NCBI GenBank assembly: GCA_964492775.1
Contig: CAZBLH010000044.1
Coordinates: 1-10,023 of the forward strand
Length of the DNA stretch: 10,023 bases
Source of the DNA: WRDS01 sp964492775
GTDB lineage: Bacteria; Actinomycetota; Coriobacteriia; Anaerosomatales; PHET01
Direction of reading: 5' to 3'
Part shown: positions 1-5,510 of the stretch, piece after piece
How the letters are laid out: every line of letters begins with the position of its first letter
How positions within the stretch are numbered: the first letter of the stretch is position 1
The notes under the pieces: model-generated
What the model was told of the DNA's origin: nothing
Seen by the model: the letters and a program-made list of their open reading frames with translations, nothing else
Database searches by the model: none
Translations under genes and position numbers: made by a program

Positions 1-85
1 TGCGCGGTCCGCGTGCCAGTGTAATCTCTTATGCAGACCGTATATTTGTTGTTAGCCTGACCGCAGGGGAACGGGGCAGGGGAGC

Positions 86-655
86 ATGGTGGGTGAGGTA
101 ACATCTGAGTTGCGCGAGGGAGTCGTGGGTGAGGGCGAGATGCCTTCCGAGTTCCGACGCGTCAACTGGGGAGCGTCCATCGTCGGTCCGTTCTGGGCCG
201 CGTCTTTCCGGCTGCCACGGATAGTCATCGCCTACTCCGTCCTGATCATCGGCTACCTCGTCGCGGCCAACGGTGTGCTCTACCTCGCTCCGTCGGCGTT
301 CACGAGGGTCACGGCCGTGCTCAACGCGGCCTCCTTCCCGGTGATTGCGATCGGAGGGGTCGTGTTCGGGCTTCTTGCGAACAGGTACCTTTGGAGGGTG
401 CAAGCGGCAAACCTTGCCCTCCCATCGGGAAGAAAGCCCCCGATCCCTCTCCGGCGTCTCAGGAAGTCGAACCGTTTTTGGTTCGCGGTGGCGACTGTGC
501 TCTGCGTGTTGTCCGTATTCGGGCTGATCGGCTCGCTCGCATACGAGCCGGCAAATGCGTTCGGTACGGTGCCGAGGGTGTTCGGAAGCCTCTCGCTGCC
601 ACTTCTCTACGGCTACGACCTCTGGCTATGGAGCCGCAGCAAGGCGGCAAGCTAA
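86..655 (+). CDS. Small integral membrane protein, unknown function
   Basis: Not assigned to a named family with certainty. The 189-residue product has at least three hydrophobic stretches likely to span the membrane (about residues 46-68, 75-100 and 130-152), perhaps a fourth near 162-180. A basic linker (about 113-128) lies between the second and third. Near the N-terminus is the segment FRRVNWGASIVGPFWAASF. It resembles the NWGA-x(n)-P-x-W motif found at the start of many small bacterial membrane proteins of unknown role. The ATG at 86 has a purine-rich GGGGAG only one base upstream. The in-frame ATG at 140 (residue 19) is preceded by GGTGAGGG at better spacing and begins just before the conserved motif, so the real start may be 140, giving 171 residues. 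The nearest downstream gene is about 360 nt away, so it looks monocistronic. Function cannot be inferred from context. Confidence 0.7.
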   Translation: MVGEVTSELREGVVGEGEMPSEFRRVNWGASIVGPFWAASFRLPRIVIAYSVLIIGYLVAANGVLYLAPSAFTRVTAVLNAASFPVIAIGGVVFGLLANRYLWRVQAANLALPSGRKPPIPLRRLRKSNRFWFAVATVLCVLSVFGLIGSLAYEPANAFGTVPRVFGSLSLPLLYGYDLWLWSRSKAAS

Positions 656-696
656 CAAGCGCATCCAGCTGGCGGCGCGAGGTACACTGACCTGCA

Positions 697-820
697 AGCG
701 CATGCCCGCAGCTGATGCGCTCCTACGTTAGGCGACAGCGAGTACGTGGGTTACAAGACCATCCACGATGGCCCACCATCGATCCCATGAGGCCTCGGCG
801 GTATTTGCCGGGGCCTTTGT
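697..820 (+). ncRNA. Candidate structured RNA with four hairpins and terminal terminator
   Basis: Four potential stems follow one another on the plus strand. The first is AGCGCAT (697-703) with ATGCGCT (715-721), 7 bp. The second is CCTACGT (722-728) with ACGTGGG (744-750), 7 bp including one G-T wobble. The third is GATGG (767-771) with CCATC (776-780), with loop CCCA. The fourth is the terminator-like stem at 791-815. GTGGG at 746-750 could instead pair with CCCAC at 772-776, so mutually exclusive folds are possible, as in an attenuator. No riboswitch or ncRNA consensus that I know matches. A TACACT at 683-688 could be a -10 box but has no recognisable -35. Such stems can arise by chance in GC-rich DNA, so this is a weak call. 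Confidence 0.25.
791..820 (+). terminator. Terminator-like hairpin
   Basis: A 9-bp stem, GGCCTCGGC (791-799) with GCCGGGGCC (807-815) including one T-G wobble, has a 7-nt loop and is followed by TTTGT. It lies 135 nt after the stop of the membrane-protein gene and about 200 nt before the oxidase start. It could therefore end the upstream transcript or a separate small RNA. Confidence 0.5.
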
Positions 821-866
821 GCGCCATGGCGACGCTTCGGCGCCGTGCTACGTCTACCCAGCGAAC

Positions 867-882
867 TACCGCCTGGCGGGTA
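867..882. promoter_or_regulatory. Near-palindrome upstream of the oxidase gene, possible operator
   Basis: The sequence TACCGCCTGGCGGGTA is a near-perfect dyad: CCGCC-T-GGCGG is exact, flanked by TA on each side with one extra G. It lies 135 nt upstream of the oxidase start. No known regulator consensus is matched, and a copper-responsive role would be speculation. Confidence 0.2.
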
Positions 883-1016
883 CATCGCGCCGTTCGGCAG
901 TCTGAATCTCCCTATACGTCTGGGACGCCGTTATTGACGTTACCTGCCGAGAAGTCGTAGCCGCTTTGGGGCTGCTGCGGCTGGAAGCATCACGGTCTCG
1001 CAGACAAGGAGCAGCC

Positions 1017-3218
1017 ATGATCAGCCGACGACGGTTCATTCAGCTAGGCGCTGCAGTTGGTGCGGGAATGGTGATGCCGCTCGGTGTGGCCGAGAAGGTC
1101 TTCGGCTTCACGCTCGGAGGCAACCCGCAACCCCTCCCCGCCAACCCGCTGCTGCTTACGAAGTTCCTGGACCCATTGCCAGTGGCCGACGTGCTCAATC
1201 CGTACCCGTCCGTGCCCGCCGGCAACGTCGACACCTACGAGATCGGCGTTTACCAGTTCCAAGCAAGTGCACATTCCCAGATGCCCCCAACGACGGTGTG
1301 GGGTTACAGGCCAGCAGGGTTCGACCCCGCGACTGCCCCGGTTCAGAACACGTACCTGGGGAGCGCGTTCCTCATCAAGCGGGGCACGAAGACTCAGGTC
1401 ACATGGCACAACAACCTTGGTGGCATCGAGCACCCGATGCCTGTTGACCCCTCGCTTCACTGGGCTAACCCGCTCAAGGATTCGCCGACGGCAGGGTACG
1501 TGTACCCGGTCGATCCCGTTACCGGGATCTCCACCTACGACTACACCTTGAGAGACATCCCGATCGTCCCGCACGTCCACGGCGGCGAGCAGTCCGCTCG
1601 TGTCGACGGTGGGCCGGACGCGTGGTACACGTCTGACTTCGGCAACACCGGACCGGCGTACATGGATGCTGGCCTCTACGGAGATCCCGCCTATGCGGCT
1701 GCCCCCGGCTTGGGCGGCAACGTCTACCCCTATGACAATTGGCAGTTGCCGGCGACCATCTGGTATCACGACCATGCGCTCGGCATCACGCGGTTGAACG
1801 TCTACATGGGCATGGCGGGCGCCTACGTGATCTACGACACCGAGCCCGCCGGCATCCCGTCGGCCTTCAGTGGAGCCGTCGACAAGTGGGGCCAGCCCTA
1901 CGACATCCCGCTCATCATCCAGGACCGCCTGTTTGATGCAGCCGGGCAGCTCTACTACCCCGCAGTCAGCCTCAACCCTGCCCAGAACCCCTTCTGGGGG
2001 CCTGAGTTCTTCGGCGATCACATTCTCGTCAACGGTAAGGTCTGGCCGTATCTGAACGTGGAGCCGCGGGAGTACCGGTTCCGTATCCTCAACGGTAGCC
2101 AGGCTCGCTTCTATGACCTGGACTTCACCGACGCCACCGGCAAGACGACAGGTCCTGCGTTCAACGTGATCGCGACCGACGGCGGGTACTTGGGCACCCC
2201 CGCGGTGGTCAACACAGCGCGCAACGAGCCGTTCGTGATTGGAACGGGAGAGCGCATCGAGGTCGTCGTCGACTTCTCGAAGTGGGCCGGCAAGAACCTG
2301 ATCCTGCGCAACATGGGAAAGACTCCGTATCCGAACGGCGCAGCGGTCAACCCCAAGACGACCGGACAGGTGATGCAGTTCCGCGTTGCCACTGCGCCGA
2401 TGGCGGTCCGCGGTTGGACCCCGCCTGCTGTTATCAGCCCCCAGCTGGCGACATACCCGAGCATAACCGGCCCGATCGCCAAGGTGCGCAGCCTGACCCT
2501 CAATGAGTGGATGGGCGTAGGGCAGCCGATCATGATGACCGAGAACAACACGAAGTGGCCGCATGAGCACATGGGCATGCCGGGCATGATCGACCCGCAC
2601 ACCGCCATCACCGAGCTACCGAAGCTTGGCAGTGTCGAACTCTGGGAGATCATCAACACGACGGCAGACACCCACCCGATCCACCTGCACCTTGTGCAGT
2701 TCCAGCTCATCAGCCGTCAGACCTATCAGGTGAACAAGTGGAACAAGGCTTACTTCAAGGCCTTCGGCGGGATGGATCCCTCGATGATGGACCCGATGGG
2801 ACCTCCGTACTCATACCTGCCGAACGCAGGCGGCGTCTTCCAGCCCAATCCTGCGTACGCAGCGATGCCGGGGTACGTGGCGCCCGCTCCACTCCGCGCC
2901 TACTCACGGACCTTGACCCTGAAGGCAGGCGGCCCTTCGATCACCATCCCGGCTCCCAACGTGATCGGCGGCAATCCGGACATCGCCGAGTTCTTGAACG
3001 GCAAGCCGACCTTCGCGCCGCCCGAAGAGCGCGGGTGGAAGGACACCGTCAAGATGCATCCTGGCGAAGTAACGCGCATCCTCGTCCGTTTCGCGCCCAA
3101 CGACGACAGCGGCATCTTCCCGTTCGATGCGACTGCCGAGCCCGGGTATGTGTGGCACTGCCACATCCTGGACCACGAAGACAACGAGATGATGAGGCCC
3201 TACAAGGTCGTCCTGTAG
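1017..3218 (+). CDS. Tat-exported CotA-like multicopper oxidase
   Basis: The enzyme probably oxidises a substrate with four-electron reduction of O2 to water, outside the membrane. The substrate (phenolics, Mn, Fe or Cu) cannot be told from sequence. The ATG at 1017 is chosen because AAGGAG lies 5 nt upstream and it begins the twin-arginine signal MISRRRFIQLG plus hydrophobic stretch; a longer TTG start at 966 lacks both. The product is 733 residues. Copper motifs are complete: HVHGGE (H186, H188), WYHDH (H251, H253), HPIHLH (H553, H556, H558) and HCHILDHEDNEMM with type-1 ligands C715, H720 and M725. Sequences around these motifs read like Bacillus CotA laccase. The protein is about 200 residues longer than CotA (about 513). 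Extra length lies in the N-terminal part and in about 90 residues between the third and fourth motifs. Met/His-rich segments occur at 516-528 and 586-594. It appears monocistronic, followed by a strong terminator. Confidence 0.93.
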   Translation: MISRRRFIQLGAAVGAGMVMPLGVAEKVFGFTLGGNPQPLPANPLLLTKFLDPLPVADVLNPYPSVPAGNVDTYEIGVYQFQASAHSQMPPTTVWGYRPAGFDPATAPVQNTYLGSAFLIKRGTKTQVTWHNNLGGIEHPMPVDPSLHWANPLKDSPTAGYVYPVDPVTGISTYDYTLRDIPIVPHVHGGEQSARVDGGPDAWYTSDFGNTGPAYMDAGLYGDPAYAAAPGLGGNVYPYDNWQLPATIWYHDHALGITRLNVYMGMAGAYVIYDTEPAGIPSAFSGAVDKWGQPYDIPLIIQDRLFDAAGQLYYPAVSLNPAQNPFWGPEFFGDHILVNGKVWPYLNVEPREYRFRILNGSQARFYDLDFTDATGKTTGPAFNVIATDGGYLGTPAVVNTARNEPFVIGTGERIEVVVDFSKWAGKNLILRNMGKTPYPNGAAVNPKTTGQVMQFRVATAPMAVRGWTPPAVISPQLATYPSITGPIAKVRSLTLNEWMGVGQPIMMTENNTKWPHEHMGMPGMIDPHTAITELPKLGSVELWEIINTTADTHPIHLHLVQFQLISRQTYQVNKWNKAYFKAFGGMDPSMMDPMGPPYSYLPNAGGVFQPNPAYAAMPGYVAPAPLRAYSRTLTLKAGGPSITIPAPNVIGGNPDIAEFLNGKPTFAPPEERGWKDTVKMHPGEVTRILVRFAPNDDSGIFPFDATAEPGYVWHCHILDHEDNEMMRPYKVVL

Positions 3219-3257
3219 TCAGGGAGTCCGTAGCCCCCCGGACCCAAGCCGACCAGG

Positions 3258-3286
3258 AAAGGGCCGCCCTCGGGCGGCCCTTTCTG
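3258..3286 (+). terminator. Strong intrinsic terminator, probably bidirectional
   Basis: GGGCCGCCC (3261-3269) pairs perfectly with GGGCGGCCC (3272-3280). The stem is flanked by AAA on the left and TTTCTGTT on the right, so a T-run follows the stem on the plus strand and a shorter TTTCC on the minus strand. It sits 40 nt after the oxidase stop and about 55 nt beyond the end of the convergent release-factor-like gene, so it can serve both. Confidence 0.9.
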
Positions 3287-3340
3287 TTGGCTCTTGGCTC
3301 GATGGCGACAGCCACCGACAGGCGCGCGACCCGCAGGCCC

Positions 3341-3685
3341 TCACTCGTCGGCCGCGCCTGGACGCCGCCGGCGCGCCTTGACCCGCGAACGGACCGCTTT
3401 GCCCGCGAGGCGCTTCTCGCGCGCGGCTCGGGACGGGCGGGTCGCCTTTCTCGGCGGGGGTGGAGGAGCGAGCGCTGCTGCGAGCTTGGTGCGCAGCCGA
3501 GCGAGACAGATGTTCTTGTTGCGCAGCTGGCTGCGCTCCTGGCGGCATACAACCACGATGCCGCTCGGGACGTGCTTGATCCTCACGGCCGAGTCGGTCG
3601 TGTTCACGCCCTGTCCGCCGGGGCCCGATGAGCGAAAGACGCTCACCTCGCACTCGGCGAGCAGGGCCTCGTCGGTGTCGGGCAC
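3341..3685 (-). CDS. Short GGQ-domain peptide chain release factor-like protein
   Basis: The 114-residue protein consists of the catalytic domain of class-I release factors only (RF-1 domain). The segment SSGPGGQGVN carries the GGQ tripeptide (residues 23-25) that inserts into the peptidyl-transferase centre to hydrolyse peptidyl-tRNA. It is followed by the typical VRIKHVPSGIVV and ERSQLRNK segments. The codon-recognition domains of RF1/RF2 are absent. A proline stretch (74-78) leads to a strongly basic C-terminal tail (about 79-108), reminiscent of the tail with which ArfB (YaeJ) senses the empty mRNA channel of stalled ribosomes. The protein is shorter than ArfB (about 140 residues) and also resembles the C12orf65/mtRF-R and PrfH-type group. 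Ribosome rescue is therefore likely but unproven. The GTG at 3685 has GAAGGA 6-7 nt upstream. It lies 27 nt downstream of the ferredoxin gene, in a probable two-gene operon. Confidence 0.85.
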   Translation of the reverse strand: MPDTDEALLAECEVSVFRSSGPGGQGVNTTDSAVRIKHVPSGIVVVCRQERSQLRNKNICLARLRTKLAAALAPPPPPRKATRPSRAAREKRLAGKAVRSRVKARRRRPGAADE

Positions 3686-3712
3686 CGAGTATCCTTCAGG
3701 CAGCGGCGTAGC

Positions 3713-3904
3713 CTACTCCTCGATGCTGATCGCGTCGACGGGGCATGAGTCGGCTGCGTTCCTTACGCACCCGTACAGCTCCTCGTCGGGCTGCTCGTTG
3801 ATGACGTACGCGAGCCCGTCATCCTGGAGCCGGAACACCTCCGGGCACTCATCCTCGCAGTTCCCGCACCCTATGCACAGATCATGATCTACGACGGGTT
3901 TCAT
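3713..3904 (-). CDS. Single-cluster [4Fe-4S] ferredoxin
   Basis: A 63-residue soluble, acidic, low-potential electron carrier. Cysteines C10, C13 and C16 (segment DLCIGCGNCEDECP) and C54 (SCPVDAI) form the expected four ligands of one [4Fe-4S] cluster. C20 and C46 sit where related one-cluster ferredoxins (Desulfovibrio gigas, Moorella thermoacetica) have an extra cysteine pair able to form a disulfide. The second cluster of 2[4Fe-4S] ferredoxins is missing. The ATG at 3904 has GGGAGG 4 nt upstream. It is the first gene of a probable operon with the release-factor-like gene 27 nt downstream. No dedicated redox partner is encoded in this window, so its electron donor and acceptor are unknown. 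Confidence 0.93.
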   Translation of the reverse strand: MKPVVDHDLCIGCGNCEDECPEVFRLQDDGLAYVINEQPDEELYGCVRNAADSCPVDAISIEE

Positions 3905-3946
3905 GTTGCCTCCCTGCCGATCCTTTCGCTGCCGGCCTGCCCATCG

Positions 3947-3976
3947 TATCTACCCCTCAATGCGGGGCCAGCGCAA
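3947..3976 (-). promoter_or_regulatory. Possible promoter of the ferredoxin operon
   Basis: On the minus strand, TTGCGC (3976-3971) and TAGATA (3952-3947) are separated by 18 nt. This would give a 5' leader of roughly 35-40 nt before the ferredoxin ATG at 3904. An overlapping TACGAT (3948-3943) is an alternative -10 but would need a 22-nt spacer. The assignment rests on pattern only. Confidence 0.4.
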
Positions 3977-4004
3977 CTCGTGGCCGAGGCGACCATGCGT
4001 GCCG

Positions 4005-4033
4005 TGGACACACCCGGAGGGGAGTGCTACGAT
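4005..4033 (+). promoter_or_regulatory. Sigma70-like promoter facing an intergenic hairpin region
   Basis: TGGACA (4005-4010) and TACGAT (4028-4033) are separated by exactly 17 nt. The -35 hexamer is identical to the one in the promoter before tRNA-Asp in this window. Transcription would start near 4040 and run rightward, antisense to the metallophosphoesterase gene. No plus-strand gene follows, so the product would be a short non-coding transcript, or the match is fortuitous. Confidence 0.4.
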
Positions 4034-4072
4034 TTGCGAGTCCGAGGTGGAAATAGAATCCAACTCGCAAAT
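4032..4072. repeat. Perfect 10-bp inverted repeat, 21-nt spacer
   Basis: ATTTGCGAGT (4032-4041) and ACTCGCAAAT (4063-4072) are exact reverse complements with a 21-nt spacer. The left arm overlaps the -10 and predicted start of the plus-strand promoter at 4005-4033. The element lies about 130-170 nt upstream of the ferredoxin start on the other strand. It could be an operator with two half-sites or the basal stem of a small RNA. I do not recognise a regulator consensus. Confidence 0.6.
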
Positions 4073-4086
4073 AGGACTTTCATGGG

Positions 4087-4113
4087 ACGGGCCGATCAGG
4101 GGAGGCGGCCCGT
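4087..4113. terminator. GC-rich hairpin beside the 3' end of the metallophosphoesterase gene
   Basis: ACGGGCCG (4087-4094) pairs with CGGCCCGT (4106-4113), an 8-bp stem with an 11-nt loop. On the plus strand it is followed by TCTGCTATTCTC, moderately T-rich. On the minus strand it lies four bases beyond the metallophosphoesterase stop but has no T-run. It may end either the minus-strand mRNA or a short plus-strand transcript from 4040. Confidence 0.45.
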
Positions 4114-4117
4114 TCTG

Positions 4118-5017
4118 CTATTCTCGGGCACCCTGACCTCGGCGCAGCGTGATCACGTGCACCTGCGGGGGCGCGAAGAAGCGGATGGGGAGCGCGAGCA
4201 CGCCCGCCCCTCGGCTCACGAGAACCGGGGTTCCGCCGATCTCGGACCAGCCACCGCGGAAGCGCTGCCCGTAGCGCGAGGGAATCACCGGCGCCCACAG
4301 CCCGAAGCAGGTCACCTGCCCACCGTGGGTGTGCCCGGAAAGCGCGAGATCGAAGCCGGCCTTGCTCACAGCATCGAGCCCGTCGGCGAGAACATCCGGG
4401 TTGTGGGAGAGCAGGATCGCGAACTCGTCCGCCGAGATACCCTGAGCAGCCGAGGCAAGGTCCGGACGGCCTGTGTCGAGGTCCTCGACGCCCGCGAGCA
4501 CGATGGCGGCGCCATCCTTCTCGACCCGGACGTTGCCGTTGTCGAGCACGGTGATGCCCGCATCGGCCACGCGCTCAGCGCGCGTCCGGCCGCCATGGGT
4601 CGACATCCCCGAGTCATGGTTGCCGAGCACGCCCACCGCACCCATCGGCACCTCGGTGAGGCGCTCGGCCTCCGGGTAGAGCTTCGCATCGCCGGTGTCC
4701 ACGATCGTGAGCCAGTCGCCGTCGGTGTAGTCACCGCCGAGAAGGACGAGGTCGGGTTTCTCGGCAAGAAGCGTGTCGATCACCCGGGTGACGCGCCCGG
4801 CGCCGAGCAGTGAACCCGCGTGGATGTCGGAGGCGAAGGCGATGCGCACGCCGTCGAACTCGGCAGGCAGGTCTGGGCTGGTGACCTCGGAGTGCTCGAC
4901 GAGGAGCAGGTGCGGCTCGATGAACGACCACGCCAAACAGAGCGCCAGCAGGCAGGCGAGAGCGATCATCGCGCGTTTGGCTACAGGTCGAATGCGGCGT
5001 GCGGGAGTGGGCTTCAT
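4118..5017 (-). CDS. Membrane-anchored YkuE/YaeI-like metallophosphoesterase
   Basis: A 299-residue calcineurin-like phosphoesterase. After a basic N-terminus comes one hydrophobic segment (about 16-38) that likely anchors the protein with its catalytic domain outside. The dinuclear-metal motifs are in order: SDIH (D64, H66), GGDYTDG (D96), GNHD (N133, H134, D135), LLSHNPD (H205) and SGHTHGGQ (H229, H231). The C-terminal PVIPSRYGQRFRGGW stretch is typical of the YkuE/YaeI subgroup. Some members of this subgroup are linked to cleavage of lipid-linked or UDP-diacylglucosamine phosphoesters; the substrate here is unknown. The ATG at 5017 is preferred because it begins directly before the anchor. 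An in-frame extension to 5104 would run into the -10 box of the tRNA promoter and adds a sequence without family resemblance. The ribosome-binding site is weak (GAAGA, 8 nt away). It appears monocistronic and is divergent from tRNA-Asp. Confidence 0.9.
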   Translation of the reverse strand: MKPTPARRIRPVAKRAMIALACLLALCLAWSFIEPHLLLVEHSEVTSPDLPAEFDGVRIAFASDIHAGSLLGAGRVTRVIDTLLAEKPDLVLLGGDYTDGDWLTIVDTGDAKLYPEAERLTEVPMGAVGVLGNHDSGMSTHGGRTRAERVADAGITVLDNGNVRVEKDGAAIVLAGVEDLDTGRPDLASAAQGISADEFAILLSHNPDVLADGLDAVSKAGFDLALSGHTHGGQVTCFGLWAPVIPSRYGQRFRGGWSEIGGTPVLVSRGAGVLALPIRFFAPPQVHVITLRRGQGARE

Positions 5018-5059
5018 GCGACTATCTTCGCACGGAGTCGAAGAATGTCCCCGGAACTG

Positions 5060-5088
5060 TGGACAAAGGGGAGGCAGGTCGTTAGAAT
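5060..5088 (+). promoter_or_regulatory. Promoter of tRNA-Asp
   Basis: TGGACA (5060-5065) and TAGAAT (5083-5088), each one mismatch from consensus (or nearly so), are separated by the optimal 17 nt. The predicted start near 5095 lies about 28 nt before the mature tRNA 5' end. The leader contains a small GTCCA/TGGAC hairpin (5099-5113). Confidence 0.75.
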
Positions 5089-5122
5089 CCCGTTTGCTGT
5101 CCACTGCTTGGACGCCCTACGC

Positions 5123-5199
5123 GGGGGTGTAGCTCAGCTGGTTAGAGCGCTGGCCTGTCAAGCCAGAGGTCGCGGGTTCGAGCCCCGTCACTCCCGCCA
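5123..5199 (+). tRNA. tRNA-Asp (anticodon GTC)
   Basis: A full cloverleaf of 77 nt with encoded CCA. The acceptor stem is GGGGGTG (5123-5129) with CACTCCC (5189-5195), containing one G-T wobble. The D stem is GCTC/GAGC and the anticodon stem CTGGC/GCCAG with loop CTGTCAA. The anticodon GTC is at 5157-5159. The T stem is GCGGG/CCCGT with loop TTCGAGC, and the discriminator is G (5196), followed by CCA (5197-5199). The G73 discriminator and the GTC anticodon agree with aspartate identity. There is no terminator between the tRNA and the membrane-protein gene that begins 40 nt downstream, so the two may share a primary transcript. Confidence 0.98.
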
Positions 5200-5239
5200 T
5201 TAAGGGCATCGCAGGACACGCGCCGACGAGGTGACGTTG

Positions 5240-5494
5240 ATGCTACGCAGAGGTTGTCTATCGCTTGTCGGCATCGCCCTCGTGATCGTCGGTATCCCCA
5301 TGCTCGTGTGCCCGGGTCCTGGCATGCTCGTGATCAGTGCCGGCCTTGCGCTCATCTTCACCGGCCGCCTGCCGAGTAAGAACTCCGGCAACGGCGTTTC
5401 TTCCGGCAGTCGCGTTCCTTCCGACAACGTCGTCTCCGTCCAAGAGCCGACTCCGCGCCATGCGCCGGGCGCTCCCGGCTTGCCGCGCGACTGA
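5240..5494 (+). CDS. PGPG-motif small transmembrane protein
   Basis: An 84-residue protein whose first half forms two hydrophobic segments (about 6-24 and 28-43) joined by CPGPGM (PGPG at 25-28). This arrangement matches the Pfam family of putative transmembrane proteins named for the PGPGW motif; here Met replaces the usual Trp. The second half is hydrophilic, rich in Ser, Pro and Gly, and probably disordered. The ATG at 5240 is chosen because GAGGTG (5228-5233) lies 6 nt upstream; the GTG at 5231 would overlap that site. It follows tRNA-Asp by 40 nt with no terminator between them, and the YaiI-family gene starts 16 nt after its stop, so all three may be co-transcribed. Function of the family is unknown. 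Confidence 0.75.
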   Translation: MLRRGCLSLVGIALVIVGIPMLVCPGPGMLVISAGLALIFTGRLPSKNSGNGVSSGSRVPSDNVVSVQEPTPRHAPGAPGLPRD

Positions 5495-5510
5495 GAGGTC
5501 GCGCCCGCTC

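Larger units (their letters stand above)
656..1016. other. Gene-free gap with structured DNA/RNA elements
   Basis: No convincing coding region. The open frame at 715-960 is Arg-rich, low in complexity and has no ribosome-binding site, so I treat it as chance. The gap holds a run of four hairpins ending in a terminator-like stem (see 697-820), a near-palindrome at 867-882 and a TTGACG at 934-939. That hexamer could be the -35 box of the downstream oxidase gene, but the matching -10 position (GTAGCC or TAGCCG) is poor. The final 10 bases before 1017 contain the oxidase ribosome-binding site. Confidence 0.5.

Noticed and set aside
697..820. Known riboswitch (c-di-GMP, cobalamin, fluoride, guanidine, ZTP), T-box, SRP RNA or 6S RNA
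   Set aside because: None of the conserved core sequences of these RNAs that I know occur here, so only an unclassified structured-RNA candidate is kept.
715..960. 81-codon open frame in the gap before the oxidase
   Set aside because: No ribosome-binding site, low-complexity Arg/Thr-rich product, and it reads through the terminator-like hairpin at 791-820.
1044..2600. 518-codon open frame antisense to the multicopper oxidase
   Set aside because: Composition is Arg/Val/His-rich shadow coding typical of GC-rich DNA. It has no recognisable domain and lies wholly within a gene with complete copper motifs.
2738..3631. 297-codon plus-strand open frame spanning the oxidase 3' end and beyond
   Set aside because: It runs through a strong terminator and overlaps two well-supported genes in other frames. 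It is Arg-rich and has no family resemblance.
3884..4813. 309-codon plus-strand open frame across the spacer and metallophosphoesterase gene
   Set aside because: It is the complement of a gene with all phosphoesterase motifs; its translation shows no domain.
5123..5199. tRNA-Asp as an integration site for a mobile element
   Set aside because: No duplicated tRNA 3' end, integrase gene or foreign-looking genes are present in the window.
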